Shown piece by piece: positions 26,112-33,770 of a stretch of DNA of 48,524 nt. The position numbers and the translations under genes are program-made. Position 1 is the stretch's first letter. Every line of letters begins with the position of its first letter. The stretch is from Bacteroidales bacterium. Its GTDB lineage: Bacteria > Bacteroidota > Bacteroidia > Bacteroidales > UBA932. Under the pieces are notes generated by a model, which was not told the origin of the DNA, made no database searches, and saw only the letters and a program-made list of their open reading frames with translations. Location: the NCBI GenBank assembly GCA_016290835.1, contig JAEEVG010000012.1:1-48524 (forward strand). Direction: 5' to 3'.

Positions 26112-27131
26112 ATGAAAAGGCACAGTTTCACCCTTCTCGTGACCGCCTTCGCGGCGCTCCTGGCCCTGTCCGGCTGCAAGGCCACCCGCTACCTGCTGCC
26201 CAGCGTCAGCGGCAAGGCAGGCGAAATCATCGTCGTGATGGAAAAACCCGACTGGGAGAACACCCTCGGCAACGATGTCCGCGAACTGCTCGCGCACGAC
26301 TGCCCCTGGCTCGCCCAGAAAGAGCCCCTGTATTCACTCGTCAACGTGGTCCCGTCCGCTTTCGGCGACCTCTTCAAAGTCCACCGCAACATCATCCTCT
26401 TCATCGTAGGTCCGCAGGTGGACAGCACCGGCATCATCTACAAGCACGACCTCTGGGCCCAGCCCCAGTGCGTCATCCAGCTCAGCGCGCCCGACTCCGG
26501 CCAGGCATCCGAGCTGCTCAAGGAGAAGGGCCCGATGATCGTCAGCTCCATCGAGCAGGCGGAGCGCGACCGCGTGATCCGCAACACCCTCCGCTACGAA
26601 GAGTCCTCGATCTACAACCGGGTCTCGGAACTCTTCGGCGGTTCGCCCCACTTCCCCACCGGATACAAGATCCGCAAGAGTTCGGAGGATTTCGTCTGGA
26701 TCGCAGACGACAAAGAAGGCGTCTACCAGGATGTGCTCATCTACCGCTATCCCGCCGAGGAGAATCCCTTCGAACTCGACAAGATCATCGCCCGACGCAA
26801 CCAGGTGATGGCCGAGAACGTGCCCGGGCGGAATGAAGGTATGTATATGACTACCAGCGAGTTCTTCCCCGCCACGATGGAGTTCATCAAGTTCCGCGGA
26901 CGTGATTTCGTCCAGACGCGCGGGATGTGGGAGGTGCAGAACGACTTCATGGGCGGTCCCTTCGTTTCGCATTCGTTCTACAGCCCGGACGGGAGCGAAA
27001 TCTTCGTGGCGGAAGCCTTCGTCTATGCTCCGCGCTTCGACAAGCGGCAGTATCTCCGCCAGGTTGAGTCGCTCCTCTACTCCTGGGAATGGAAGGAAGC
27101 CGCTCAGCGAGAAGAAAATGGTGCAAATTAG
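26112..27131 (+). CDS. DUF4837 family lipoprotein
   Basis: 339 residues with a lipobox (LALSGC, Cys22), so a membrane-anchored periplasmic or outer-membrane lipoprotein. The body matches the Bacteroidota DUF4837 family: EIIVVMEKPDWENTLG at the start, FKVHRNIILF in the middle, and a C-terminal GGPFVSHSFY segment. No catalytic motif is visible and the function is unknown. Placed directly after rseP, probably in the same operon; the tRNA-Glu/rpsT promoter begins at its stop codon. Confidence 0.85.
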   Translation: MKRHSFTLLVTAFAALLALSGCKATRYLLPSVSGKAGEIIVVMEKPDWENTLGNDVRELLAHDCPWLAQKEPLYSLVNVVPSAFGDLFKVHRNIILFIVGPQVDSTGIIYKHDLWAQPQCVIQLSAPDSGQASELLKEKGPMIVSSIEQAERDRVIRNTLRYEESSIYNRVSELFGGSPHFPTGYKIRKSSEDFVWIADDKEGVYQDVLIYRYPAEENPFELDKIIARRNQVMAENVPGRNEGMYMTTSEFFPATMEFIKFRGRDFVQTRGMWEVQNDFMGGPFVSHSFYSPDGSEIFVAEAFVYAPRFDKRQYLRQVESLLYSWEWKEAAQREENGAN

Positions 27132-27162
27132 TTTGTCTTATCCAAAAATATTTCTATCTTTG
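27132..27162 (+). promoter_or_regulatory. Promoter of tRNA-Glu and rpsT
   Basis: A full match to the Bacteroidota consensus: TTTG (27132-27135), 19 bases, TATCTTTG (27155-27162), followed by CAGTCCC. Transcription should begin near 27168 and run through tRNA-Glu into rpsT. Confidence 0.85.
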
Positions 27163-27200
27163 CAGTCCCATTTTGGCGTATAGCGCCGTGGGATGAGTTT

Positions 27201-27272
27201 GGTGGGTTCGTATAACGGCTAGTACTCAAGATTTTCATTCTTGCAATAGGAGTTCGATTCTCCTACCCACTA
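27201..27272 (+). tRNA. trnE(uuc): tRNA-Glu (anticodon TTC)
   Basis: 72 bases. Acceptor GGTGGGT pairs with ACCCACT (one G-T pair at the end), discriminator A. Anticodon stem CAAGA/TCTTG encloses TTTTCAT, giving TTC. T arm AGGAG-TTCGATT-CTCCT. No encoded CCA. The S20 gene follows 22 bases later on the same transcript. Confidence 0.95.
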
Positions 27273-27294
27273 CTAAAATATTAAAAGAACAACA

Positions 27295-27549
27295 ATGGCA
27301 AATACAGCATCAGCAAAGAAAGCCGATCGCCAGAACGAAAGGCACAGATTGCATAATCGTTATTATGCAAGGACCACCCGCAACGCTATCCGCGACATTC
27401 GCAACACCACCGACAAGGCCACGGCCGAAGCCAACGCCCCGAAGGTTTATGCCATGATCGACAAGCTCGCCAAGATCGGCCTCATCCACAAGAACAAGGC
27501 CTCCAACCTCAAGAGCGGCATCGCGGTTTACATCAACAAACTTGCTTAA
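27295..27549 (+). CDS. rpsT: 30S ribosomal protein S20
   Basis: 84 residues, basic and almost wholly helical, with the usual alternation of Lys/Arg and Ala. The start [18 protein letters not shown] and the [13 protein letters not shown] segment are typical. It binds 16S rRNA near the base of the body. It shares a promoter with tRNA-Glu. A weak hairpin (TGC-TTAAAA-GCA) with six T directly follows at 27543-27560, overlapping the stop; it is a poor terminator candidate. Confidence 0.97.
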   Translation: MANTASAKKADRQNERHRLHNRYYARTTRNAIRDIRNTTDKATAEANAPKVYAMIDKLAKIGLIHKNKASNLKSGIAVYINKLA

Positions 27550-27572
27550 AAGCATTTTTTGTTGTAGTTTTG
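27542..27572 (+). promoter_or_regulatory. Promoter upstream of tRNA-Pro
   Basis: TTG (27542-27544), 20 bases, TAGTTTTG (27565-27572), followed by CAATCC. It overlaps the end of rpsT. The predicted transcript has about 160 bases before the tRNA. Confidence 0.6.
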
Positions 27573-27581
27573 CAATCCATT

Positions 27582-27740
27582 TCCGGCACTGCCGGATTGA
27601 CAAGTTTGAGTTTTTTATTTCGAAGTTGATTTGCGGATGGCCGCAAGTGAAACGACGAACGAAGGAAGGAGCAATCTGAAGATTGTGACTGACTGAGAGA
27701 GGAAGTTGAGCGAAGCGGACGCAGCAAAGCAACGAGAAAA
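27582..27740 (+). other. Purine-rich, possibly structured leader before tRNA-Pro
   Basis: No gene. Three small hairpins are visible: TCCGGC-act-GCCGGA (27582-27596), TTGCGG-atgg-CCGCAA (27631-27646) and CAATC-tgaa-GATTG (27672-27685). From about 27648 to 27740 the plus strand is strongly purine-rich, with recurrent GAAGTTGA, GAGCGAAGCGGA and GAACGAAGGAAGG units. A T run (27611-27616) follows the first hairpin at a distance. Either a long tRNA precursor leader or an unrecognised small RNA. Confidence 0.4.
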
Positions 27741-27814
27741 CGGGATGTAGCGCAGTTGGCTAGCGCACTACGTTCGGGACGTAGGGGTCGTCTGTTCGAG
27801 TCAGATCATCCCGA
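27741..27814 (+). tRNA. trnP(cgg): tRNA-Pro (anticodon CGG)
   Basis: 74 bases. Acceptor CGGGATG pairs perfectly with CATCCCG, discriminator A. Anticodon stem CTACG/CGTAG encloses TTCGGGA, giving CGG. T loop TTCGAGT. No encoded CCA. A terminator hairpin follows at once. Confidence 0.95.
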
Positions 27815-27815
27815 C

Positions 27816-27844
27816 AAGGGGAAGCGGAAACGTTTCCCCTTTTT
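27816..27844 (+). terminator. Intrinsic terminator after tRNA-Pro
   Basis: AAGGGGAA pairs with TTCCCCTT around a GC-containing loop, followed by a short T run (27840-27844). It ends the tRNA transcript ten bases before the next start codon. Confidence 0.8.
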
Positions 27845-27853
27845 CGTTTGATT

Positions 27854-29503
27854 ATGCGAAGTGCATTTATATTATTGGTGGCGCTGAGCGCCTGTACGGC
27901 GGGCCCCAAGGCCACGCTCAGGAAGGCGGAGGCCCTGTTGCAGGAGGCGCCTGACAGCAGCCTCGTACTGCTGGAGGGCATCGATGCCGCCCGCCTGCAC
28001 CCCAGGGGCCTGCGGGCCGAACAGGCCCTGCTGCTCGTGCGTGCCCAGGAGGCGTGCTACGGTTTCGTCCCGACCGAAGAAACGGAAGCGCTCGCCGCGG
28101 CTGCGGACTACTTCGAGACCCGGGGCAGTGCGCAGCAGCGCCTGGACGCCTGGTACCGCCTCGGCCGGCTGCAGTCCTCGGAGGGTGCACTCTACCGGGC
28201 CGTCGTTTCCTTCGAGAAAGCCCTCGCCGCGGCGCAGGAGCTTCAGGATGACGGCGCCACGGGCGAGGTCCGCCGCGAACTGGCCTACAACTACAACGCC
28301 TCCCTCCAGCACCTCGCCGCCGCGCGCGAACTCTACGCTTCCTGGCAGGCCTTCGAGCGCGCCGGGCGGGAAGATGAGAGCCGCCGGACCCTGCTGGAAT
28401 ACGCCCAGGCCTGGTACAACTTCGAACGCTACGACGAGGCGGAGCAGATCTTCCGCACCGTGCTGCAAGAGGCCGCCGAGGCGGCCGACACCCTCACCCA
28501 GGTCCGCTGCTTGCAGAGCTACGCGGCCCTCTCCCTGGAAAAGACGCCCCCCGAGCCCGGGAACGCCCGGGAAATGCTTTTCCGCGTACGGGACAGCCTG
28601 AACTACCCGCTGAACAGCGCGGACTGGGGCGTGCTCGCCTACGCCGCCGCCCTGCAGGGGCAGGATGCCGAAGCCCGGCGCTGCCTGGCCCGCTCCCGCG
28701 CCCGGGTCGAGACCGGAGCGGACCTGAACCGCTTCCGCTTCCGCCAATACCAGGTGGCCGCCCGCGCCGGCCGGGACGCCGAAGCGCTCCACGCCCTCGA
28801 GCAGGTGACCGCCTACGGCAACGCCGAGGATCTCACCGCCCTGCAGAGCGCCGTCTCCTTCGCCCGCGAAGACTATCTGCAGGGGCGGCGCGAACTCTCC
28901 GAAGAGCGCCTGCGGACCTCCCGAATGGGCATCTGGGCCCTGCTGATGCTCCTGATCGGGGTCGCCAGCACCCTGCTGTGGTACCTGCGGGCCCGCCGGA
29001 TCGCCGCCGAGATGGCCCTCTCCGAGGAGCGGGCCGAAACGGAACGCTACATCGGCATCGCCGAGGAGCTGCAGGACCGGCTCGCCACCACCTCCCGCCG
29101 GCTCCGGGATACGGCCGCCGGCAAGAACGAGGTGCTCGAACGGCTCTGCGAGCAGTATTACGTCTTCGAGGGGACGGACAAACTGCAGAAGAACCTGCTC
29201 AAGGAGGTCAAACTGGCCGTCGAAGGCCTGCGGGAAGACCCGAAGGTGCTCGCGCGCCTGGAGCAGGCCGTGGACGCCGCCCGGGACGGCGCCGCGTCCA
29301 AACTCCGCGCCCAGCTCCCGAACTGCAAGCCCGAGGACGTCAAACTCTTCGTCCTGGCGGCCTCGGGCTTCAGCCGCACGGCGATGGCCACCCTGATGGA
29401 CAAGGAGAAAGGAGTCGTGAACAACCGCCTCTGGCGGCTCAAGGGAAGGATCGAAGAGTCCTCCGCCCCGGACCGCGAGCTCCTGCGCGCCTGTTTGGAG
29501 TAG
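27854..29503 (+). CDS. TPR sensor, membrane helix and C-terminal HTH-like regulator
   Basis: 549 residues from ATG 27854. A signal with a lipobox-like LSAC leads into tetratricopeptide-like helical repeats (about 20-345), one transmembrane helix (about 358-376), a coiled linker and a C-terminal domain containing KLFVLAASGFSRTAMATLM and VNNRLWRLKGRIEE. This last part is the LuxR-like helix-turn-helix of Bacteroidota TPR regulators. The plan is a one-component sensor: periplasmic repeats, cytoplasmic DNA binding. An N-terminal lipid together with a transmembrane helix is an unusual topology. A terminator follows, then the TonB-like gene. Confidence 0.8.
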   Translation: MRSAFILLVALSACTAGPKATLRKAEALLQEAPDSSLVLLEGIDAARLHPRGLRAEQALLLVRAQEACYGFVPTEETEALAAAADYFETRGSAQQRLDAWYRLGRLQSSEGALYRAVVSFEKALAAAQELQDDGATGEVRRELAYNYNASLQHLAAARELYASWQAFERAGREDESRRTLLEYAQAWYNFERYDEAEQIFRTVLQEAAEAADTLTQVRCLQSYAALSLEKTPPEPGNAREMLFRVRDSLNYPLNSADWGVLAYAAALQGQDAEARRCLARSRARVETGADLNRFRFRQYQVAARAGRDAEALHALEQVTAYGNAEDLTALQSAVSFAREDYLQGRRELSEERLRTSRMGIWALLMLLIGVASTLLWYLRARRIAAEMALSEERAETERYIGIAEELQDRLATTSRRLRDTAAGKNEVLERLCEQYYVFEGTDKLQKNLLKEVKLAVEGLREDPKVLARLEQAVDAARDGAASKLRAQLPNCKPEDVKLFVLAASGFSRTAMATLMDKEKGVVNNRLWRLKGRIEESSAPDRELLRACLE

Positions 29504-29517
29504 TTTTTAACTTATTG

Positions 29518-29594
29518 ATTATCAGACACTTGCGATCCGCGAGATTTTTTCGCGGATCGTTTCTTTGTATTGTACTCATTATCAGACATTTACG
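29518..29594 (+). repeat. Pair of direct repeats between the TPR regulator and the TonB-like gene
   Basis: ATTATCAGACACTTGCG (29518-29534) and ATTATCAGACATTTACG (29578-29594) match at 15 of 17 positions and lie exactly 60 bases apart. Similarity resumes after a short gap with CGCGAGATT in both copies. The first copy runs into the left arm of the terminator. Confidence 0.7.
29533..29562 (+). terminator. Intrinsic terminator after the TPR regulator
   Basis: CGATCCGCGA (29533-29542) pairs perfectly with TCGCGGATCG (29550-29559) around a T-rich loop; TTTCTTTG follows. Ten-base-pair GC-rich stem with a modest T tract. Confidence 0.8.
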
Positions 29595-29627
29595 GAGGCG
29601 CCGCGAGATTATTTACAGGCCCGAAAA

Positions 29628-29660
29628 TTTGGTCCGCGCCCGTTTTCGGCCATAACTTTG
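29628..29660 (+). promoter_or_regulatory. Promoter of the TonB-like gene
   Basis: TTTG (29628-29631), 21 bases, TAACTTTG (29653-29660). Transcription should start near 29666, 22 bases before ATG 29688. Confidence 0.7.
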
Positions 29661-29687
29661 CAACGGACAAGCAAAACCCGAAAAGTT

Positions 29688-30371
29688 ATGGAAACCAAGA
29701 AAACACCCCAAGCCTCTCTCGAAAACAAGAGAGTCCTTTTCCTGGAGCTCGGACTCATCGTGTCTCTGCTCGCTGCCATCGGCGCCTTCTCCTACAGCAC
29801 GGCCGTACGCAAGGTGCCCGTCTTCCAGGCCACCGGCCAGACCCTCATCGACGAGGAGATCGTCCCCATCATCCGGGACACCCCGCCGGAGCCGCCGAAA
29901 GCCCCTGCCATTCCGCAGTTTTCCGAAATCCTGACCATCGTGGACGATGATGTCAAGACCGACGACGTGGTCATCTTCGACGATTCGGACATCGAGGTAC
30001 CTATGTATGACTATCGCGAGGTGGTCGTGGACGATCCCATCGAAGAAGAGGAGGTCCCCTTCGTGCTGGTGGAGCAGAAACCCTCCTTCCAGGGCGGCGA
30101 CGCCAACGACTTCAGCCGCTGGATCTCCCAGCACCTGGACTATCCCGAGATCGCCAAGGCGAACGGCGTACAGGGCCGCGTGATGGTGCAGTTCACCGTC
30201 CTGAAAGACGGTTCCGTGGGCAATGTGAAATTGCTGCGCGGGGTGGATCCTTCGCTGGACAAGGAGGCCCTGCGGGTGGTCGCCCTCTCCCCGAAATGGG
30301 AGCCCGGCCGGCAGCGCGACCGCAGCGTCAACGTCACCTACCAGTTCCCCGTCAACTTCGTGCTGCGCTAG
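29688..30371 (+). CDS. TonB-like energy transducer
   Basis: 227 residues from ATG 29688; a longer open frame upstream crosses the promoter and is not used. A short basic cytoplasmic tail, one transmembrane helix (about 19-40), a Pro/acid-rich periplasmic linker rich in Asp, Glu and Val (about 55-128), then a TonB C-terminal domain (about 132-227) with GVQGRVMVQFTVLKDGSV and YQFPVNF. Such proteins couple the proton gradient to outer-membrane TonB-dependent receptors. The linker is unusually acidic; classical TonB linkers are rich in Pro-Glu and Pro-Lys. Convergent with mltG, six bases apart. Confidence 0.88.
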   Translation: METKKTPQASLENKRVLFLELGLIVSLLAAIGAFSYSTAVRKVPVFQATGQTLIDEEIVPIIRDTPPEPPKAPAIPQFSEILTIVDDDVKTDDVVIFDDSDIEVPMYDYREVVVDDPIEEEEVPFVLVEQKPSFQGGDANDFSRWISQHLDYPEIAKANGVQGRVMVQFTVLKDGSVGNVKLLRGVDPSLDKEALRVVALSPKWEPGRQRDRSVNVTYQFPVNFVLR

Positions 30372-30377
30372 GAGGCC

Positions 30378-31412
30378 CTAGCGCCGGCCCCGGCGGTTGA
30401 GCGCGGCCTGGAAGGCCTGGGCATTGCGGTTGTGCTCCGTGAGGGTCTTCGCGAAGACGTGCTGGCCGGAGAAGTCCGCATTGGCGCAGAAGTAGAGATT
30501 GCCCGCGCCCCACGCGCCGCCGAAATCGGGGTTCAGCACGGCCTCGAGGGCGGCGCGGCCGGGCACGCAGATGGGCCCGGGCGGCAGTCCGGCATACTTG
30601 TAGGTATTGTACGCGGAGTCCACCTCGAGGTGCTTGAGCAGGATGCGGTTCAGTTTGTAATCGTAACAGAAAGCGATGGTCGGGTCTGCCTGCAGGGGCA
30701 TCCCGACCTTCAATCTATTCAGGTAAACCCCCGCGATCTTGGGCATCTCCGGCTCGTAGTTGGACTCGGCGTCCACGATGGACGCGAGGGTCGAGACCTG
30801 CTGGCGGGACAGGCGCAGGGCGCGGGCCTTGGCGTCATTGTCCGCGGTCCAGAAGGCATCCCAGGCGGCTTTCTGCCGGTCCAGCACATCCACCATCGAG
30901 CAGGTCCAATAGACATCGTAGGTGTCGGGCATCAGCAGCGAGAAGACCGTGCGCGGCGTGAAGCCGTAGTCGGCGAGCAGCTGCTCGTCATTCAGGGCCT
31001 TGTAGACGGTCGCGGAATCCAGCAGGAGCTGGCTCGCGATCTTGGCGGCGATGTTGCTCTTGATGCGCAGGTTGCCCGTCAAGGAGAGCCGCACGGGGCT
31101 CTGCCAGCCGTTGTTGAGCATACGCGCCACATAGACGCTGGCATTGGACGGGGACACGGTGTAGTGCCCGGGCGTGAGGTACTGATCCACCTGCTTGGCC
31201 CGGAAACAGCGTTCCAGGCTCTTGCGGCTGATCACCTGCGCCTTCTGCGCGATTTCCTCCAGGACCTGGTCCGCCGTGGCGCCGGGCTGGACGTAGATCT
31301 CCGCCTGCTTGCGGAAATTGGGCAGTTTGTTATCCCGCAACCAGCTGAACCCCAGCACGCCCCCGATCGCGAGCACGACCAGGGCCAGAAGAATATAAGT
31401 GAGTTTCTTCAC
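30378..31412 (-). CDS. mltG: Endolytic murein transglycosylase MltG (YceG-like)
   Basis: 344 residues: one N-terminal transmembrane helix (about 5-25), then a periplasmic YceG domain. The catalytic glutamate lies in LASIVDAESNYEPEMPKIAG; further family motifs are LQADPTIAF and GLPPGPICVPG. MltG cuts nascent glycan strands and sets their length. Translation begins with GTG one base after the GH3 stop, so it is cotranscribed with a glycosidase gene. That is an unexpected partner: mltG more often sits near housekeeping genes. Confidence 0.95.
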   Translation of the reverse strand: MKKLTYILLALVVLAIGGVLGFSWLRDNKLPNFRKQAEIYVQPGATADQVLEEIAQKAQVISRKSLERCFRAKQVDQYLTPGHYTVSPSNASVYVARMLNNGWQSPVRLSLTGNLRIKSNIAAKIASQLLLDSATVYKALNDEQLLADYGFTPRTVFSLLMPDTYDVYWTCSMVDVLDRQKAAWDAFWTADNDAKARALRLSRQQVSTLASIVDAESNYEPEMPKIAGVYLNRLKVGMPLQADPTIAFCYDYKLNRILLKHLEVDSAYNTYKYAGLPPGPICVPGRAALEAVLNPDFGGAWGAGNLYFCANADFSGQHVFAKTLTEHNRNAQAFQAALNRRGRR

Positions 31413-31413
31413 G

Positions 31414-33669
31414 CTAGAAGCTTACTTCGGCCTGCTGGCGGATGTCATCGGAGGCGGCGCCGAGAAGGAGGGTCAGGCGGCCGTGTTCGAGATCCCAGCC
31501 GTTCTTGTCCACGTTCCAGTAGCGCAGGTCGTCGAAGGGGATCTCCAGGCGGACAGTCTTCTGCTCGCCGCTCTTGAGGCTCACGCGGGCGAAGGCCTTG
31601 AGTTCCTTGGCCGGCCATTCGACCTTGGCGCCCGGACGGCTGACATACAGCTGCACGACCTCGTCGGCATCCATCGCCCCGGTATTGGTCAGCGGGAAGG
31701 AAACCTTGACCGCCTTCCGGCCCACCGAAGCTTTCATCGTACCATACTCGAAATCCACATAGGAGAGGCCGTGGCCGAATGCGTACATCGGCTTCACGCC
31801 CTTGGTGTCGAACCAGCGGTAGCCCACGAGCTGGCCTTCGGTATATTGGGAGACCGGCTGGCGGGGAGCGGCAGGAAGTCCGCCGGCCGCGGCGCCGAGC
31901 ATCTCATTGCGATATTGGCGGGTGAACAGATCCTCCTCCCGGCTCCGGTCGGGGAAATTGCCCAGGGCGAAGGCCGGGGAATCCTCGAGCTTGGCGGGGA
32001 AGGTGAACGGGAGTTTGCCGGAAGGGGCGATGTCGCCGAAGAGAACCTCGGCGAGGGCCGTGCCGCCCTCGGTGCCGTTCCACCAGCCCTGGAGGATGGC
32101 CGGGCTGACGGGCTCGAGTTCGCGAAGGTCGGTGGGGCCGCCGGAAATCAGCACGGTCACCAGCTTGGGATTGGCCTCGGCGAGGGCCTTTACCAATTCG
32201 TTCTGCCCGGTGGGCAGATCGATGTCCGCGCGGTCGCTGCCTTCGGTCTCGATGCTCTTGTTGGTGCCGCCGACGAAGATCACGACATCGGCCTCGCGGG
32301 CCAGGGCGACGGCCTCGGCGAGCAGTTCCGGATCGGCCGGTTCATCGATGGCCGCGGCCACGAGCGGATCGGGATCGGCGGCCGCAGGACCCCAGCGGCG
32401 GCCGGGGAAATTCTTATAGCCCGGGGCATAGGCGACCTCGACGGCATCGCCTGCGCGCCGTTGGATACCCATCAGCGGGGTGATCTCATAAAGGGCCTTC
32501 ACCCCGGCGCCCACGCCGCCGGACTGCGTCTTCAGGACGGCATTCTGGCCGATGACGGCAATCTTCTTCACGTCCTTGGAGAGCGGCAGCAGACCGCCTT
32601 CATTCTTGAGCAGGACGATCGATTTCTCAGCCACCGCCCGGGCGATTTGCTGACACTCCGGCTGGGAGGTCATCTTCGTATTGGCCACATCGTCGGGAAC
32701 GGCCTCGACGGCCAGGCGGACGCGGAGGATCTGGCGGACTTTCTCGTCCACGAGCTGTTCGGTCAGGGCGCCGGTGGCGATAGAATCAATGACCGGCTGG
32801 CCGAGGTAGCGGCTGCCCGTCATCTGGACGTTCAGGCCGTGGAGCATCGCCCCCATCGTGCTGTGGGTGCCGCCCCAGTCGGACACGACGAAGCCCTTGA
32901 AGCCCCAGTCGCCGCGGAGGATCTCGTTCAGCAGGTGCTCGTTCTCGGAGCAATAGTCGCCGTTGACTTTGTTGTAGGCGGACATCACGCTCATCGCACC
33001 GCCCTCGACCACGGCCCGCTCGAAAGGCTTGAGGTAGATCTCGCGGAGGGTCCGCTCATCCACCTGCGCATCCACGCTGCCCCGGTTGGTCTCCTGGTTA
33101 TTGACGGCGAAATGCTTGATACAGACCGCCGTACCCTGGTCCTGGACGCCTTTGGTATAATTCAGCGAAAGAGCCGCGCTGAGGATGGGGTCCTCGCTCA
33201 GGTACTCATAGGTGCGGCCGCCGACCGGCAGGCGCTGGATGTTGATGGCGGGGCCGAGGAGGACATCCTTGCCGCGGAGGCGGGCCTCGATGCCCATCCC
33301 GGTGCCGTAGGCGTAAGCCAATTCCTCCGACCAGGTGGCGGCGAGAGCCGATCCGGTCGGGAAATAGGTGGCGGAGTCGAGCTGCCAGCCTGCGGACTGG
33401 AAGCCATTGGGCACGCCTTCCTCACGGATGCCGAAGGGGCCGTCGGCATAGTGCACGTCGGCGATGCCGAGCCGCTCGATGCCGGCGGAAGACATATTGG
33501 TCTTGCTGTGGAGCATCGCGACCTTCTCCTCGAGGGTCATCTGGGCGATCAGTGCATCGACTTTCGGATCCAGGGCGGCCAGGCGCGCCTGGGGCGTCTT
33601 CGGGGTGCAGGCGGCCAGCAGGACGGCCACGCCGGCCAGCAGGACGGGAAAGAATCGGGGATTTTTCAT
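31414..33669 (-). CDS. GH3 family beta-glycosidase lipoprotein with Fn3-like domain
   Basis: 751 residues from ATG at 33669-33667; a longer frame starts in the promoter. The signal peptide ends in a lipobox (LLAAC). The GH3 core shows KHFAVNNQET, the nucleophile segment GFVVSDWGG, and the acid/base segment ETEGSDR. A fibronectin-type-III-like domain forms the C-terminus (YAFGHGLSYVDFEYG onward). This plan is that of beta-glucosidases and beta-xylosidases, not NagZ. Placed in the envelope, it would finish breakdown of plant oligosaccharides together with the divergent CE1 esterase. Confidence 0.92.
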   Translation of the reverse strand: MKNPRFFPVLLAGVAVLLAACTPKTPQARLAALDPKVDALIAQMTLEEKVAMLHSKTNMSSAGIERLGIADVHYADGPFGIREEGVPNGFQSAGWQLDSATYFPTGSALAATWSEELAYAYGTGMGIEARLRGKDVLLGPAINIQRLPVGGRTYEYLSEDPILSAALSLNYTKGVQDQGTAVCIKHFAVNNQETNRGSVDAQVDERTLREIYLKPFERAVVEGGAMSVMSAYNKVNGDYCSENEHLLNEILRGDWGFKGFVVSDWGGTHSTMGAMLHGLNVQMTGSRYLGQPVIDSIATGALTEQLVDEKVRQILRVRLAVEAVPDDVANTKMTSQPECQQIARAVAEKSIVLLKNEGGLLPLSKDVKKIAVIGQNAVLKTQSGGVGAGVKALYEITPLMGIQRRAGDAVEVAYAPGYKNFPGRRWGPAAADPDPLVAAAIDEPADPELLAEAVALAREADVVIFVGGTNKSIETEGSDRADIDLPTGQNELVKALAEANPKLVTVLISGGPTDLRELEPVSPAILQGWWNGTEGGTALAEVLFGDIAPSGKLPFTFPAKLEDSPAFALGNFPDRSREEDLFTRQYRNEMLGAAAGGLPAAPRQPVSQYTEGQLVGYRWFDTKGVKPMYAFGHGLSYVDFEYGTMKASVGRKAVKVSFPLTNTGAMDADEVVQLYVSRPGAKVEWPAKELKAFARVSLKSGEQKTVRLEIPFDDLRYWNVDKNGWDLEHGRLTLLLGAASDDIRQQAEVSF

Positions 33670-33707
33670 ACAATATGACTTTATTCTTATAATCAATGCT
33701 AACAAGA

Positions 33708-33740
33708 GACAAATATAGCAAAGAATTGAGTATATTTGTC
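33708..33740. promoter_or_regulatory. Mirrored divergent promoter for GH3 and CE1 genes
   Basis: GACAAATATA (33708-33717) and TATATTTGTC (33731-33740) form a perfect ten-base inverted repeat with a 13-base centre. Each arm contains a TATATTTG -7 box, one for each strand. The upstream part of either promoter therefore overlaps the other's -7 box. The dyad could also be a regulator site. Confidence 0.65.
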
Positions 33741-33770
33741 AGACTTGAATAACCAATTAATAAACCCATA

